Shown here: positions 7,728 to 17,086 of the stretch, in pieces
How the letters are laid out: each line of letters begins with the position of its first letter
Position numbering within the stretch: the first letter of the stretch is position 1
Assembly (NCBI GenBank): GCA_038216155.1
Contig: JBBQQH010000002.1
Span: forward strand, 1-64,000
From: SZAS-103 sp038216155
GTDB lineage: Bacteria; Pseudomonadota; Gammaproteobacteria; Xanthomonadales; Xanthomonadaceae
Reading direction: 5' to 3'
Length of the DNA stretch: 64,000 bases
Made by a program: the position numbers and the translations under genes
The notes under the pieces: model-generated
What the model was told of the DNA's origin: nothing
Database searches by the model: none
What the model saw: only the letters and a program-made list of their open reading frames with translations

Positions 7728-8849
7728 ATGTCTGCCGTTGACCCGCAACCTGCTGCCAGCGCATCCAGCATGCGTCGTGACTGGACTCGCGTCGAAATCG
7801 AGTCGCTGCTGAATCTGCCGTTCAACGATCTGCTGCATCGGGCGGCCAGCGTGCATCGCGAACACTTTGATGCCAACGAAGTGCAAGTGTCGACCTTGTT
7901 GTCGGTGAAGACCGGCGGCTGCCCCGAGGACTGCGCGTATTGCCCGCAGGCCGCGCGTTACTCGACTGGAGTGAAGGCGCACAAGTTGATGAGCACCGAC
8001 GAGGTGCTGGAAAAGGCGCGGCAGGCGAAAGCAGCTGGCGCGTCGCGCTTTTGCATGGGCGCGGCCTGGCGTTCGCCCAAGGATCGCGACGTGGCCAAGG
8101 TGGCGCAGATGGTGTCGGCGGTGAAAGCGCTCGGGCTGGAAACGTGCGCCACGCTGGGCATGCTCGATGCCGACCAAGCCGACACGCTCAAGGCGGCCGG
8201 GTTGGATTACTACAACCACAATCTCGATACGTCGCCGGAGTTTTACGGCGAGATCATCCACACCCGCGAGTTCCAGGATCGCCTCGACACACTCGAACAC
8301 GTGCGAGCGGCCGGCATGAAAACCTGCTGCGGCGGCATTGTCGGCATGGGCGAATCGCGCGCCGCGCGGGCTGGACTGCTGCACGCGTTGGTCAGCCTGC
8401 CCGAGCACCCACAATCGGTGCCGATCAACCGGCTGGTGCAAGTCGAGGGAACTCCGCTGGCCGGCACTGCCGAACTCGATCCGTTCGAGTTTGTGCGCAC
8501 CATTGCAGCGGCGAGGATCCTGATGCCGGCCTCGATGGTGCGACTGTCGGCAGGGCGCGAAACGATGTCGGACGAATTGCAGGCGCTGTGTTTTCTGGCT
8601 GGTGCGAATTCGATCTTTCATGGCGAAAAGCTGTTGACCACCGGTAATCCGGATGTCGAACGCGATCAAGCACTGTTTTCTCGGCTGGGGCTGCGACCGA
8701 TGCCGCTGCCCTTGCAATCCGACAACGAGACGAACGCTCGCACGCTTCACATCCAGATTGATCTGACTGACGAGCCATCGCCAGCGGATGCAGCGCGACT
8801 GGATACGCCATCGTCCGGTTCGTCCCGTCGTGCCGAACAGGCCGCCTGA
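7728..8849 (+). CDS. bioB: Biotin synthase
   Basis: A 373-residue radical-SAM enzyme that inserts sulfur into dethiobiotin, the last step of biotin synthesis. The SAM [4Fe-4S] motif CxxxCxxC is CPEDCAYC (Cys65, Cys69, Cys72). YYNHNLDT and the C-terminal GANSIFHGEKLLTTGNP segment are typical and hold further cluster ligands. The start is ATG 7728 with only a weak ribosome site; an internal Met15 is an alternative. It is the first gene of bioB-bioF-bioH-bioC; bioF starts 1 bp after its stop. The C-terminal ~30 residues are poorly conserved. Confidence 0.97.
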   Translation: MSAVDPQPAASASSMRRDWTRVEIESLLNLPFNDLLHRAASVHREHFDANEVQVSTLLSVKTGGCPEDCAYCPQAARYSTGVKAHKLMSTDEVLEKARQAKAAGASRFCMGAAWRSPKDRDVAKVAQMVSAVKALGLETCATLGMLDADQADTLKAAGLDYYNHNLDTSPEFYGEIIHTREFQDRLDTLEHVRAAGMKTCCGGIVGMGESRAARAGLLHALVSLPEHPQSVPINRLVQVEGTPLAGTAELDPFEFVRTIAAARILMPASMVRLSAGRETMSDELQALCFLAGANSIFHGEKLLTTGNPDVERDQALFSRLGLRPMPLPLQSDNETNARTLHIQIDLTDEPSPADAARLDTPSSGSSRRAEQAA

Positions 8850-8850
8850 G

Positions 8851-10062
8851 ATGGCGCGCGAGTCGATCGCGTCGCGATTGGCCGCACAAGCCCGCGCACG
8901 AGAAAATGCGCAGACGGTGCGCGTGCGTCGCGAAGTGCAGGCGCGCAGCGGTGCGCGCGTCGTGTTCGACGGCCGGCCGCTACTCAACTTCAGCAGCAAC
9001 GATTATCTCGGCCTGGCGCAGCATCCAGACCTGATCCGTGCGTTGTGTGAACGCTCGCGGGTTGGCGTCGGCAGCAGCGCCTCGCACATGATCTGCGGCC
9101 ACCACGCCGCACACGCCGCTCTCGAGCGCGACATGGCCGAGTGGCTGGCGCCGGTAATTGGTCGCGACACCCGCGCACTGGTTTTTGGCAGCGGCTATAT
9201 GGCCAACTTGGCAGTGGTGCAATCGCTGCTGCAGACCGACGATGTGTGCCTGCAGGACAAGCTCAACCACGCCAGCCTGATCGATGCCGCGCGCCTGGCT
9301 CGGATCGGGCTGGTGCGTTATCCACATGCCGATGCGACGGCCGCGCGACGGCAGGCGCAGGCGCATGGCGATGGCGTGCTGTTGGTCGCAACCGATGGCG
9401 TGTTCAGCATGGACGGCGACATCGCGCCGCTGCCGGAACTCTCGGCGCTGGCGCGCGCGCACGAAGGCTTGCTGTACGTCGATGAGGCACATGCGATCGG
9501 TGTGCTTGGGCCGGAAGGTCGCGGCAGCGCGGCGGCCGCGGGTTTGATCGATGCCGGTTGCCTGTTGCTGGTGACGCTCGGCAAGGCACTGGGTTGCTAT
9601 GGCGCGGTGCTGGTCGGACCCGGCGATGTGATCGAACATATCGCACAAACCGCGCGTGCTTACATCTACACGACGGCGATGCCGCCGCCGCTGGCGACCG
9701 CCGCGCGCGCCGCGCTGAAAATTGCGCGCGAAGAAACATGGCGGCGCAGGCGATTGCGCGAATTACTGGGTCGTTTTCGCGACGGTGCGCGCATGCGCGG
9801 AATTCCGCTGTTGCCCTCACACACGCCGATTCAGCCGCTACTGGTTGGCGACAACGAAACTGCACTGCTGATGGCTCAGCAATTGGAGGAGCGCGGATTG
9901 CTGGTCGCGGCTATCCGCCCGCCCAGCGTGCCAAGCGGGCAAGCGCGATTGCGCATCACATTGTCGTCCATGCACACCGACACACAGGTCGATGCGTTAC
10001 TGTCCGCGCTGGACGAACTCACCCCGCGCGTCGCCCGCGAAGCGCGCCTCGCCACCGCCTGA
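8851..10062 (+). CDS. bioF: 8-amino-7-oxononanoate synthase
   Basis: A 403-residue PLP-dependent alpha-oxoamine synthase that condenses pimeloyl-ACP with L-alanine. Visible are NFSSNDYLGL (47-56), the aspartate motif DEAHAIGVLG (211-220) and the PLP lysine in TLGKALG (Lys245). The start is ATG 8851, one base after the bioB stop; longer in-frame starts lie inside bioB and are rejected. bioH starts right after its stop. Together with BioC and BioH upstream in the pathway it makes KAPA; the next enzymes, BioA and BioD, are not encoded in this window. Confidence 0.97.
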   Translation: MARESIASRLAAQARARENAQTVRVRREVQARSGARVVFDGRPLLNFSSNDYLGLAQHPDLIRALCERSRVGVGSSASHMICGHHAAHAALERDMAEWLAPVIGRDTRALVFGSGYMANLAVVQSLLQTDDVCLQDKLNHASLIDAARLARIGLVRYPHADATAARRQAQAHGDGVLLVATDGVFSMDGDIAPLPELSALARAHEGLLYVDEAHAIGVLGPEGRGSAAAAGLIDAGCLLLVTLGKALGCYGAVLVGPGDVIEHIAQTARAYIYTTAMPPPLATAARAALKIAREETWRRRRLRELLGRFRDGARMRGIPLLPSHTPIQPLLVGDNETALLMAQQLEERGLLVAAIRPPSVPSGQARLRITLSSMHTDTQVDALLSALDELTPRVAREARLATA

Positions 10063-10063
10063 C

Positions 10064-10864
10064 ATGCAGATCGCCATTCGCGGCAGCGGCACGCCGCTGA
10101 TACTGCTGCATGGCTGGGGCATGCACTCCGGCGTGTTTGCAGCATTGGCCGATGTGCTGGCAGAGCAACACACGTTGTATCTGGTCGACCTGCCCGGTCA
10201 CGGTCATAGCCGAGACGAAACGACGCCGTTGGAAGCCAATGCTTGCGTGCAAGCGATCGTCGACAACACGCCACCTGCAGCGTGGCTGGGCTGGTCGCTA
10301 GGCGGCTTGCTGTCGTTGCATGCCGCGTTGCATCGAACGCAGTCGGTGCAGGCGTTGGTGATGTTGTGCGCGCTGCCGCGTTTCGTGCGGGCACCCGATT
10401 GGCCGCATGGCATGGATGCAGACACGTTCACCACGTTCGGCAATGAACTGGCCCGCGATTATCGCGGCACGCTGGAGCGCTTCATCGCGCTGGAAACGCT
10501 GGGTTCGGAAGATGCCGCGGTCGAATTGCGTCTGTTGCGCGCGCAGGTATTCGCGCATGGCGACCCGGCGCCACGCGCATTGCAGCAGGGTTTGCGGCTG
10601 CTTGAACAAACCGACTTGCGCGCTGATTTGCCCGCGTTGGCAGTGCCGAGTCTGTGGCTCGCCGGACGCCGAGATCGCTTGGCCGATTGGCGCGCGATGC
10701 AGGCCTCGGCCACGCTGGCGCCCAACGCAAGATTCCATCGCATCGAAGGCGCCGCGCATGCGCCTTTTCTGACCCACGTCGATGAAGTGTCTGCCCAGGT
10801 GCTCGCGTTTCTTGCAGACGTTGATGCCGATTCATTCGCCAACGCACCGGCTGCCGTCGCATGA
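10064..10864 (+). CDS. bioH: Pimeloyl-ACP methyl ester esterase
   Basis: A 266-residue alpha/beta hydrolase in the slot and size of BioH, which removes the methyl group from pimeloyl-ACP methyl ester to stop chain extension. The triad is Ser78 in GWSLGG, Asp204 in GRRDRL and His232 in GAAHAPF, close to E. coli numbering (82, 207, 235). An oxyanion HGWG motif is at 16-19. The start is ATG 10064, just after the bioF stop; its own stop overlaps the bioC start (ATGA). Confidence 0.95.
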   Translation: MQIAIRGSGTPLILLHGWGMHSGVFAALADVLAEQHTLYLVDLPGHGHSRDETTPLEANACVQAIVDNTPPAAWLGWSLGGLLSLHAALHRTQSVQALVMLCALPRFVRAPDWPHGMDADTFTTFGNELARDYRGTLERFIALETLGSEDAAVELRLLRAQVFAHGDPAPRALQQGLRLLEQTDLRADLPALAVPSLWLAGRRDRLADWRAMQASATLAPNARFHRIEGAAHAPFLTHVDEVSAQVLAFLADVDADSFANAPAAVA

Positions 10865-11787
10865 GCGATCCCCGCGACCAGCCTGATGGCGCGCTCGACC
10901 GCCAGCGCATCCGTCGCTCGTTCGCGCGCGCAGCCGCCGGCTATGAAGCGGTCGCCGCGTTGCAGCGCGAAGTCGAGTCGCGACTGCTCGAACAATGCGA
11001 TGCGCTGCGCGAAACGATTCCGCAGCGCATGCTCGACTTGGGTTGTGGTCCAGGTCGTGCAGGCACCGCACTGGGCACGCGCTGGCCGCGCGCCGATCTG
11101 CTGTCGATCGACCTAGCACTACCGATGCTGCGACTGGCTGCGCATGCACAGTCGTGGTGGCAGCGTGCCGCCTCAGGTCTGCGCAGTCACGGCCTGCGCG
11201 CGCCGGTGTGCGCAGATGCTGCTGCGTTGCCACTGGTCGACGCCAGCCTTGACCTGATCTTCGCCAGCCTGTGCCTGCAGTGGGTGGTCGACTTACCACG
11301 CGCACTGATCGGCATCAATCGGATATTGCGTCCCGGTGGATTGCTGCTGTTCGCGACCTTCGGCCCGGACACGCTGATCGAATTACGCGAAGCGTTTGCG
11401 CTAGCCGATGCCGGCGATCCTGTGTTGCCTTTCGCGCCGATGCAGGCCGTGGGCAATGCCTTGCTGGCGGCGGGATTTCGCGATCCGGTGTTGCATCGCG
11501 AGCAGTTCACGCTGACCTATCCCGACCCGCGCGCGTTGATGCGCGAATTGCGCGCGCTCGGCGCGGGCAATGCGCGTAGCGATCGGTGCCACACGCTGAC
11601 CGGGAAAGCGCGGATGCAACGCGTGTTCGATGCGCTGGAATCGATGCGCGTGGACGGCGTCGTGGCCAGCACTTGGGAAGTGATCTATGCACAAGCCTTT
11701 GCGCCGCCGCCGGGACAGCCTTTATTCGACGGCGAAGCCAGTGTCGCGCGGTTTCCGGCAGGATCCATTCCCGTTCGACGGCGCTAA
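10861..11787 (+). CDS. bioC: Malonyl-ACP O-methyltransferase
   Basis: A 308-residue SAM methyltransferase. Motif I is LDLGCGPG (58-65), and the BioC-like N-terminus (RQRIRRSFARAAAGYE) is present. BioC methylates the free carboxyl of malonyl-ACP so that fatty acid synthesis can build a disguised pimeloyl chain; BioH later removes the methyl group. The start overlaps the bioH stop by 4 bp, indicating translational coupling. It is the last gene of the operon; the following gene is convergent. It is longer than E. coli BioC (251), the extra length being in the C-terminal half. Confidence 0.95.
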   Translation: MSDPRDQPDGALDRQRIRRSFARAAAGYEAVAALQREVESRLLEQCDALRETIPQRMLDLGCGPGRAGTALGTRWPRADLLSIDLALPMLRLAAHAQSWWQRAASGLRSHGLRAPVCADAAALPLVDASLDLIFASLCLQWVVDLPRALIGINRILRPGGLLLFATFGPDTLIELREAFALADAGDPVLPFAPMQAVGNALLAAGFRDPVLHREQFTLTYPDPRALMRELRALGAGNARSDRCHTLTGKARMQRVFDALESMRVDGVVASTWEVIYAQAFAPPPGQPLFDGEASVARFPAGSIPVRRR

Positions 11788-11827
11788 ATCTGGAACATTG
11801 CGGTCGCACTCCACGACGCACAAGGAA

Positions 11828-12349
11828 TCAGCTGGCTTCGCGCTCTGAATTCATGTCGATCTCGCGCACGCCCTTGGCATCGCGGCGCGCCTCGACCAGC
11901 GCACGCATGCGCTCCCACAACGGTTCCGGAGCATTCATGCCGACCAGCCGCACGATGGGAGTCGTGGCATCAGTGGTGCGCAGGGTGATGGTGCCGATGC
12001 CCAGGATGCGCTGCATAAAGGGCTGGGTGAAATGCGAATCCTTGACCCGATACAACTCGATGTCGTCGGTCACCCGATTGAGCACGCCGCGGCGCGTTTT
12101 CAGCCGTTGATCGGTCAACGTGTATTGCAGACTGCGCGTCACCAGCCAGCGCCAGCCGGCGATCGCTGCGGGCAGCAACAGCGCGACCAGAAGCCACGTC
12201 GAGCCAGCATTGCCCAACGTGATCGCGCTGCCGATCAACGCGATCGCCACAAGCGCGCACAGGATGAAAATGCCGAGATTGCCCTTCTGCGACGGCGTAC
12301 CCGTCCACACTGGATTTTCGTTTGATGAATCCGGAATCGTCGCACTCAC
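11828..12349 (-). CDS. PH-domain (bPH) membrane protein
   Basis: A 173-residue protein with two close hydrophobic helices (about residues 23-65) followed by a bacterial PH domain: LTDQRLKTRRGVL, then ELYRVKDSHFTQPFMQRILGIG and TTPIVRLVGM. Proteins of this class (YdbS/YdbT type) sit in the inner membrane with the PH part in the cytoplasm; their function is poorly known. The start is taken as GTG 12349 because AGAGGAG lies just upstream; an ATG 36 bp earlier would overlap the preceding gene. It follows the TonB-C-type gene by 19 bp and is probably co-transcribed with it. Confidence 0.85.
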   Translation of the reverse strand: MSATIPDSSNENPVWTGTPSQKGNLGIFILCALVAIALIGSAITLGNAGSTWLLVALLLPAAIAGWRWLVTRSLQYTLTDQRLKTRRGVLNRVTDDIELYRVKDSHFTQPFMQRILGIGTITLRTTDATTPIVRLVGMNAPEPLWERMRALVEARRDAKGVREIDMNSEREAS

Positions 12350-12368
12350 ATCACTCTCCTCTCGAATA

Positions 12369-13277
12369 TCACAGTGAGTTGCCAACGACTGCCGTGGTCA
12401 GGCGGAAGGGCGTGCTAGCCATCGCGATCTCACCACTGACGACATCGTTCACGCCGACGATCTGCGCGTTCGAATCAGGCTGCAGCCACGGCGCCGCGCG
12501 CTTGACGGTGCGCGTTTCCTGCCGCCACCCCTTGCGCTGAAATGGCGGTGTCTTGGCGGTGGAGAATTCGATCGGAATCGTCGCGGTCATAGCCTTCGCA
12601 TACGCCCGTGGATCACTCGCCTGTAAACGCGCAAGAACATCGGGATTCGTGCTGATTTGGAAGCGCCAGTCTTTGACTGACTTCAGCGATGCCGTTTCGA
12701 AATCACCCATTGTTTTCAGCACAAGGCTGCGCATGCCTTTTGTATGCAATAAACCCGTTTGCGCGATTGCTGCCTGCTGCACCTTTCCATCAGGACCGAC
12801 CTGCACCTGCACCGCCACCCGAGCTTCAACTCCAGCCTGCAGTTCTGATTCCGGATAGACAGGAGCATTCATCTTGTCTTGGATCAGGGCCATCGTCTGC
12901 ATGTTATCCAGAACCGAGCCAGCCTGCTGAGGAAAGGTAACCGCTTCAATCGACACCCTCAGCGCCTCGCCGCTGCCAGTTGCGCCGAGCGTCACATGCA
13001 TCAAAGTCTTTGCCGTGACCGGTTTGTCGTCGATCACGATCGGATCAAACCGCCATGCGTGCACTTGCCGTTGCAGGCTGTCGGCGAGGACTTTCGGCAG
13101 TTCTGTCTTCACCGCGTAATCGGTCGGAACGCCGTTCGGATCGATCGTCAAATCGCCATCAACGCGCAGCGTCAACGCCTGTTCGAGTTCGATCGGAGGC
13201 GCCTCGGTCGCGGCAGTTGCCGACAACGAAGCACAGGCGAGTAGGCAAATAATGAGCGGTGAAATCCGGCGTTTCAT
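12369..13277 (-). CDS. Periplasmic protein with TonB C-terminal-like domain
   Basis: A 302-residue exported protein: signal peptide (residues 1-22, ATA-AT), then two regions of TonB C-terminal type. The clearer one runs APVYPESELQAGVEARVAVQVQ with VGPDGKVQQ and ends in SVKDWRF (about 138-205); a weaker first half has VDGDLTIDPNG and HAWRFDP. There is no transmembrane anchor, so it is not an energy transducer itself. Such free TonB-C proteins are frequent in Xanthomonadales, role unknown. The PH-domain gene follows 19 bp downstream. Confidence 0.8.
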   Translation of the reverse strand: MKRRISPLIICLLACASLSATAATEAPPIELEQALTLRVDGDLTIDPNGVPTDYAVKTELPKVLADSLQRQVHAWRFDPIVIDDKPVTAKTLMHVTLGATGSGEALRVSIEAVTFPQQAGSVLDNMQTMALIQDKMNAPVYPESELQAGVEARVAVQVQVGPDGKVQQAAIAQTGLLHTKGMRSLVLKTMGDFETASLKSVKDWRFQISTNPDVLARLQASDPRAYAKAMTATIPIEFSTAKTPPFQRKGWRQETRTVKRAAPWLQPDSNAQIVGVNDVVSGEIAMASTPFRLTTAVVGNSL

Positions 13278-13337
13278 ACGACGTTCCGAGAGGCAATTGC
13301 AGCAAGTCTAGCAGTGCGATTGCCCGCCCAGCTCGGA

Positions 13338-14345
13338 TCAGGCCAGCTCGCGATTGCCGCCGCTGAGCACGATGCCAACGCGCTGGCCTTCGAAGCGGTC
13401 CCGATGGCGCAGCAGCACCGCGAAGGCGACCGCCGCCGAAGGTTCGACCACGATCTTCAGGCGCTGGCCGAGTAGCTGCATCGCGGCGACGATCTCGTCC
13501 TCGTCGGCAAGCGCAATGCCATCGACATCCGTACGCAAAATCGCAAATGTGATCGGCGCCAGATGCCCGCGCAGTCCATCGCAGATGGTGTGTGGGATGG
13601 CGTCGTCGATCAATCGACCCGCATTAAGCGAATCGTGTGCATCCGATGCCATTGCTGGCTCCGCGCCCCAAATCGTGCAGCCGCTTGCAACCGCGCGCGT
13701 CGTGATCGCACTGCCCGACAGCAGTCCGCCGCCGCCAACCGGCGCGATCAATGCACTGAGTCCGTCGCATTGCTGATGAAATTCGAGTGCGGCGGTGCCT
13801 TGTCCGGCGATCACCAGCGGATCGGCGAAAGGATGCACCAGTCGCGCGCCGGTTGCGGCTTGCAGGCGCGCGCATTCGGCCTCGCGTGCGGCCATGGTCG
13901 GCGCGCAGCGATGCAATTGCGCGCCAAAGGCTTGAATCGCCACCAGCTTCGATTCCACCGCGCCTTCGGGCACCACCACGTGCGCCGGGATGCCGCGCAG
14001 GCGCGCAGCCAGCGCCAGTGCCGCGCCGTGGTTGCCTGAGGAATGCGTAACCACGCCGCGTGTCGCATCCGCATCATCGAGCGCAAACACCGCATTGCAC
14101 GCGCCGCGAAACTTGAACGCGCCGGTGCGCTGAAAATTCTCGCATTTGAACGCAATCGTGCAGCCGGCCAGCGCGTCCAGTGAGCTCGATCGCAACACCG
14201 GCGTGACCTGCGCGTAAGGCGCGATGCGAGCGGCGGCCGAGAGCACGTCGTCGATCGTCGGTATCACCGGAGCGGTCGGATTCGCGAGCCGAATTCCGCC
14301 TGGGTGCGCAGTGCGTTGCAGTTCGATCGCAGTCATGCGCGCCAT
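13338..14345 (-). CDS. Threonine/serine dehydratase-like PLP enzyme
   Basis: A 335-residue fold-type II PLP enzyme. The cofactor lysine is Lys78 in GAFKFRGA, the substrate loop is SSGNHGAA, the phosphate-binding glycines are VGGGGLLSG, and LSGGN is near the end. There is no C-terminal ACT domain, so it resembles catabolic threonine dehydratase, serine dehydratase or serine racemase rather than biosynthetic IlvA. The likely reaction is threonine to 2-oxobutanoate (or serine to pyruvate). The start is ATG 14345 with AGG 6 bp upstream; Met4 is an alternative. It is divergent from pepN. Confidence 0.88.
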   Translation of the reverse strand: MARMTAIELQRTAHPGGIRLANPTAPVIPTIDDVLSAAARIAPYAQVTPVLRSSSLDALAGCTIAFKCENFQRTGAFKFRGACNAVFALDDADATRGVVTHSSGNHGAALALAARLRGIPAHVVVPEGAVESKLVAIQAFGAQLHRCAPTMAAREAECARLQAATGARLVHPFADPLVIAGQGTAALEFHQQCDGLSALIAPVGGGGLLSGSAITTRAVASGCTIWGAEPAMASDAHDSLNAGRLIDDAIPHTICDGLRGHLAPITFAILRTDVDGIALADEDEIVAAMQLLGQRLKIVVEPSAAVAFAVLLRHRDRFEGQRVGIVLSGGNRELA

Positions 14346-14389
14346 GCTAGCCTGCGCGTCGCCTCGTCTCCACAGCCATTGTCCCGCCC

Positions 14390-17041
14390 ATGACTGATTT
14401 GTCCGCGCGCCAAGCGACTGCGCCGCGCATCGCGCTGTCCGATTATCGCCCCCCGGCGTGGCGCATTCGCCATGTCGAGCTGGAGTTCGACCTCGATTTT
14501 GCAGTGACGCAGGTCACCGCGAAACTGCACCTGCAGCCGAACGTGGGCATAGATTCCGGGCCGGCAGAAGAGTCGCTGCAACTCGATGGCGTCGATCTGG
14601 AGTTGCTCGAGATCGCCTTGGATGATGTGGCGCTGACGTCGGCGCAATACCAGCACGACAGCAACGGCTTGCGCATCGAGCTGCCGGCGCGCGAGTGCGT
14701 TTTGCGCACGACGGTACGGATCGTGCCCGAGGGCAATACGCGGCTGGAAGGCCTGTTTCGTAGCGGCGATGCGTTGTTCACCCAGTGTGAGCCGGAAGGT
14801 TTCCGTCGCATCACCTTCTTTATTGATCGGCCGGACGTGATGCCAACCTGGCAGGTTGTGCTGCGCGCGGATCGTGGCAAATTTCCGGTGCTGCTGGGCA
14901 ACGGCAATCCGGTCTCGCAGCGCGCGCTGGACGACGACAGGCATGAAGCCGTCTGGCACAACCCGCATCCGACGCCGAGTTACCTGTTTGCGCTGGTGGC
15001 TGGCGATCTTGCGTGCGTTGGCCGCGGCATCGTCACTGCCGAGGATCGCAGCATGCGTCTGCAGGCATGGACGAGCGCGGGTGATGTCGCAGGGTGCCAG
15101 TTTGCGTTGGGTGCGATCGAACGCGCATTGCGCTGGGACGAGCAACGCTTTGGTCGCTGCTACGACCTCGACGTGTTCAACATTGTTGCCGCCCAGGATT
15201 TCACCATGGGCGCGATGGAAAACAAGGGTCTGAACATCTTCAACGCGCGCTACATCCTGGCCGACGAGCAGACCGCAACCGACGCCGATTACCTCGGTAT
15301 CGAGTCGGTGATCGGGCACGAATATTTTCATAACTGGTCGGGCAACCGGGTGACCCTGCGCGACTGGTTTCAGCTTGCGCTGAAGGAAGGGCTGACCGTG
15401 TTCCGCGATCAGGAATTCGTCTCCGACCTGCATTCGCGGCAGGTCAAGCGGATCGAGGATGTGCGCTTGCTGCGCTCACGCCAGTTTGCCGAGGACGCCG
15501 GCGCGCTAGCGCATCCGGTGCGACCACCGGAATACCGCGAGATCAACAATTTCTACACGCTGACGGTGTACGAGAAGGGCGCAGAAATCGTGCGCATGCT
15601 GCACACGTTGCTGGGCGAGCGCGTGTTCCGGCGCGGCATGGATCGCTATTTCGCCGACAACGACGGGCGAGCGGCGACGATCGAGGATTTTCTCGCCGCG
15701 CATGCGCAAGCGTCGATGCGCGATCTCGGTCAGTTCATGCGTTGGTACACGCAGTCGGGCACGCCGATGGTGGAAATCCAGTCGCATTTCGACAAGGCCG
15801 CAAGCTGCTATACCCTGGACATTCGCCAACGCACGCCGCCGACCGCCGCGCAGCCGGAACCGCAGCCTCTGCATATCCCGCTTCGATATGCGCTGCATGC
15901 CGCGGACGGCAGTGCGATTGATGCGCGCGCCAGCGGTGACGCGCATGTGCGCGATGGCTTGATCGAGTTGAACCAGGCGCGCCACCAAGTGGTGTTTGCA
16001 GGCGTCGATGCCGAGCCACTGGCCAGCTTCAATCATGGCTTCAGCGCGCCGGTGCGAATCGTGCTTGGCTATGTGCCGGAACAACTGGCACGACTGGCGC
16101 GGATCGAAACCGATCCATTCCTGCGCTGGGATTTTTTGCAGCAACTGGCGCTGGGCGTCATGTTGCGTCGCTTTGACGCGGTGGAAGCTGCGCAGCAGGC
16201 GCTGGCCGACGCGTTGGGCGATCTGTTGGCTGATGACGACAACGATCCGGCGTTTGTCGCCGAATGCATGCAACTGCCTGACTTCGACACGTTGCTCGAC
16301 CAGTTTTCCGACAGCGATGGTCCAATTGATATCGATGCCTTGCTGGCGCGCCGCGAGGCGTTGCTGAAGATGCTGGCCACTTGCAACCAAGGTCGGCTCC
16401 AGCATCGCTTCGAAGCGCTGGCCGAAACGGCGGCGCGCGGTCTGCAAGCCGCCGCGATTTCCGCGCGCCAGTTGCGCAATGCCTGCCTGACTTGGCTGAC
16501 GCGGATCGATCCGCAGGCCGAGCTGGCAGCGCGACAATTCGATACCGCCACCAGCATGACCGATCGGCTGGCCGCGTTGCGCTGTCTCGTGCATACCGAC
16601 GCACCCGCCGCGCGCAGCGCGCTGGAGACGTTCCGCACCCAACATCGCAGCAATCCGCTGGTCACCGACAAGTGGATTGCGGTTGTCGCCACGCGTCCGC
16701 ATGTCGATGCGCTGGATGACGTGCATGAACTGTTGTCTTCCAGCGAGTGGTGGCTGCCGACCAATCCGAATCGCGTTCGCGCGGTGCTCGGCAGTTTTTC
16801 GCGCGCCAATCCAACCGCATTCCATCGCGCCGATGGGTCCGGCTATCGACTGCTGGTTGAACAATTACCGGCGCTGGATACGATCAATCCGCAGGTCGCG
16901 GCGCGGCTGCTCAGTGGTTTCGAAAGTTGGCGGCGTTGGGCCGGCATGCGCGGCGAGCAGGCAGCGCTGGCGCTGCGTTCGCTGCACGGCAAGCTGACTT
17001 CGCGCGACAGCAACGATTTGCTGTCGCGTCTATTGGACTAA
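14390..17041 (+). CDS. pepN: Aminopeptidase N (M1 family)
   Basis: An 883-residue cytoplasmic zinc aminopeptidase, the usual size of E. coli-type PepN. It has GAMEN (274-278) for substrate N-terminus recognition, the zinc site HEYFH (His310, Glu311, His314) and the third ligand in LKEGLTVFRD about 19 residues later. The large helical C-terminal domain is full length. It removes N-terminal residues from peptides. The start is ATG 14390, 44 bp from the divergent dehydratase gene. It converges with the EamA transporter gene 45 bp downstream. Confidence 0.96.
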   Translation: MTDLSARQATAPRIALSDYRPPAWRIRHVELEFDLDFAVTQVTAKLHLQPNVGIDSGPAEESLQLDGVDLELLEIALDDVALTSAQYQHDSNGLRIELPARECVLRTTVRIVPEGNTRLEGLFRSGDALFTQCEPEGFRRITFFIDRPDVMPTWQVVLRADRGKFPVLLGNGNPVSQRALDDDRHEAVWHNPHPTPSYLFALVAGDLACVGRGIVTAEDRSMRLQAWTSAGDVAGCQFALGAIERALRWDEQRFGRCYDLDVFNIVAAQDFTMGAMENKGLNIFNARYILADEQTATDADYLGIESVIGHEYFHNWSGNRVTLRDWFQLALKEGLTVFRDQEFVSDLHSRQVKRIEDVRLLRSRQFAEDAGALAHPVRPPEYREINNFYTLTVYEKGAEIVRMLHTLLGERVFRRGMDRYFADNDGRAATIEDFLAAHAQASMRDLGQFMRWYTQSGTPMVEIQSHFDKAASCYTLDIRQRTPPTAAQPEPQPLHIPLRYALHAADGSAIDARASGDAHVRDGLIELNQARHQVVFAGVDAEPLASFNHGFSAPVRIVLGYVPEQLARLARIETDPFLRWDFLQQLALGVMLRRFDAVEAAQQALADALGDLLADDDNDPAFVAECMQLPDFDTLLDQFSDSDGPIDIDALLARREALLKMLATCNQGRLQHRFEALAETAARGLQAAAISARQLRNACLTWLTRIDPQAELAARQFDTATSMTDRLAALRCLVHTDAPAARSALETFRTQHRSNPLVTDKWIAVVATRPHVDALDDVHELLSSSEWWLPTNPNRVRAVLGSFSRANPTAFHRADGSGYRLLVEQLPALDTINPQVAARLLSGFESWRRWAGMRGEQAALALRSLHGKLTSRDSNDLLSRLLD

Positions 17042-17086
17042 TGTTGGGACGCAAGCCGGATGCGGCGTTCGTTCAGCGAGTGCTGA

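Noticed and set aside
7641..8999. A 452-codon open frame on the minus strand over bioB.
   Set aside because: Antisense to biotin synthase; no domain and no ribosome site.
15506..16864. A 452-codon open frame on the minus strand inside pepN.
   Set aside because: Antisense to a full-length PepN with GAMEN and HEXXH; typical GC-rich shadow frame.
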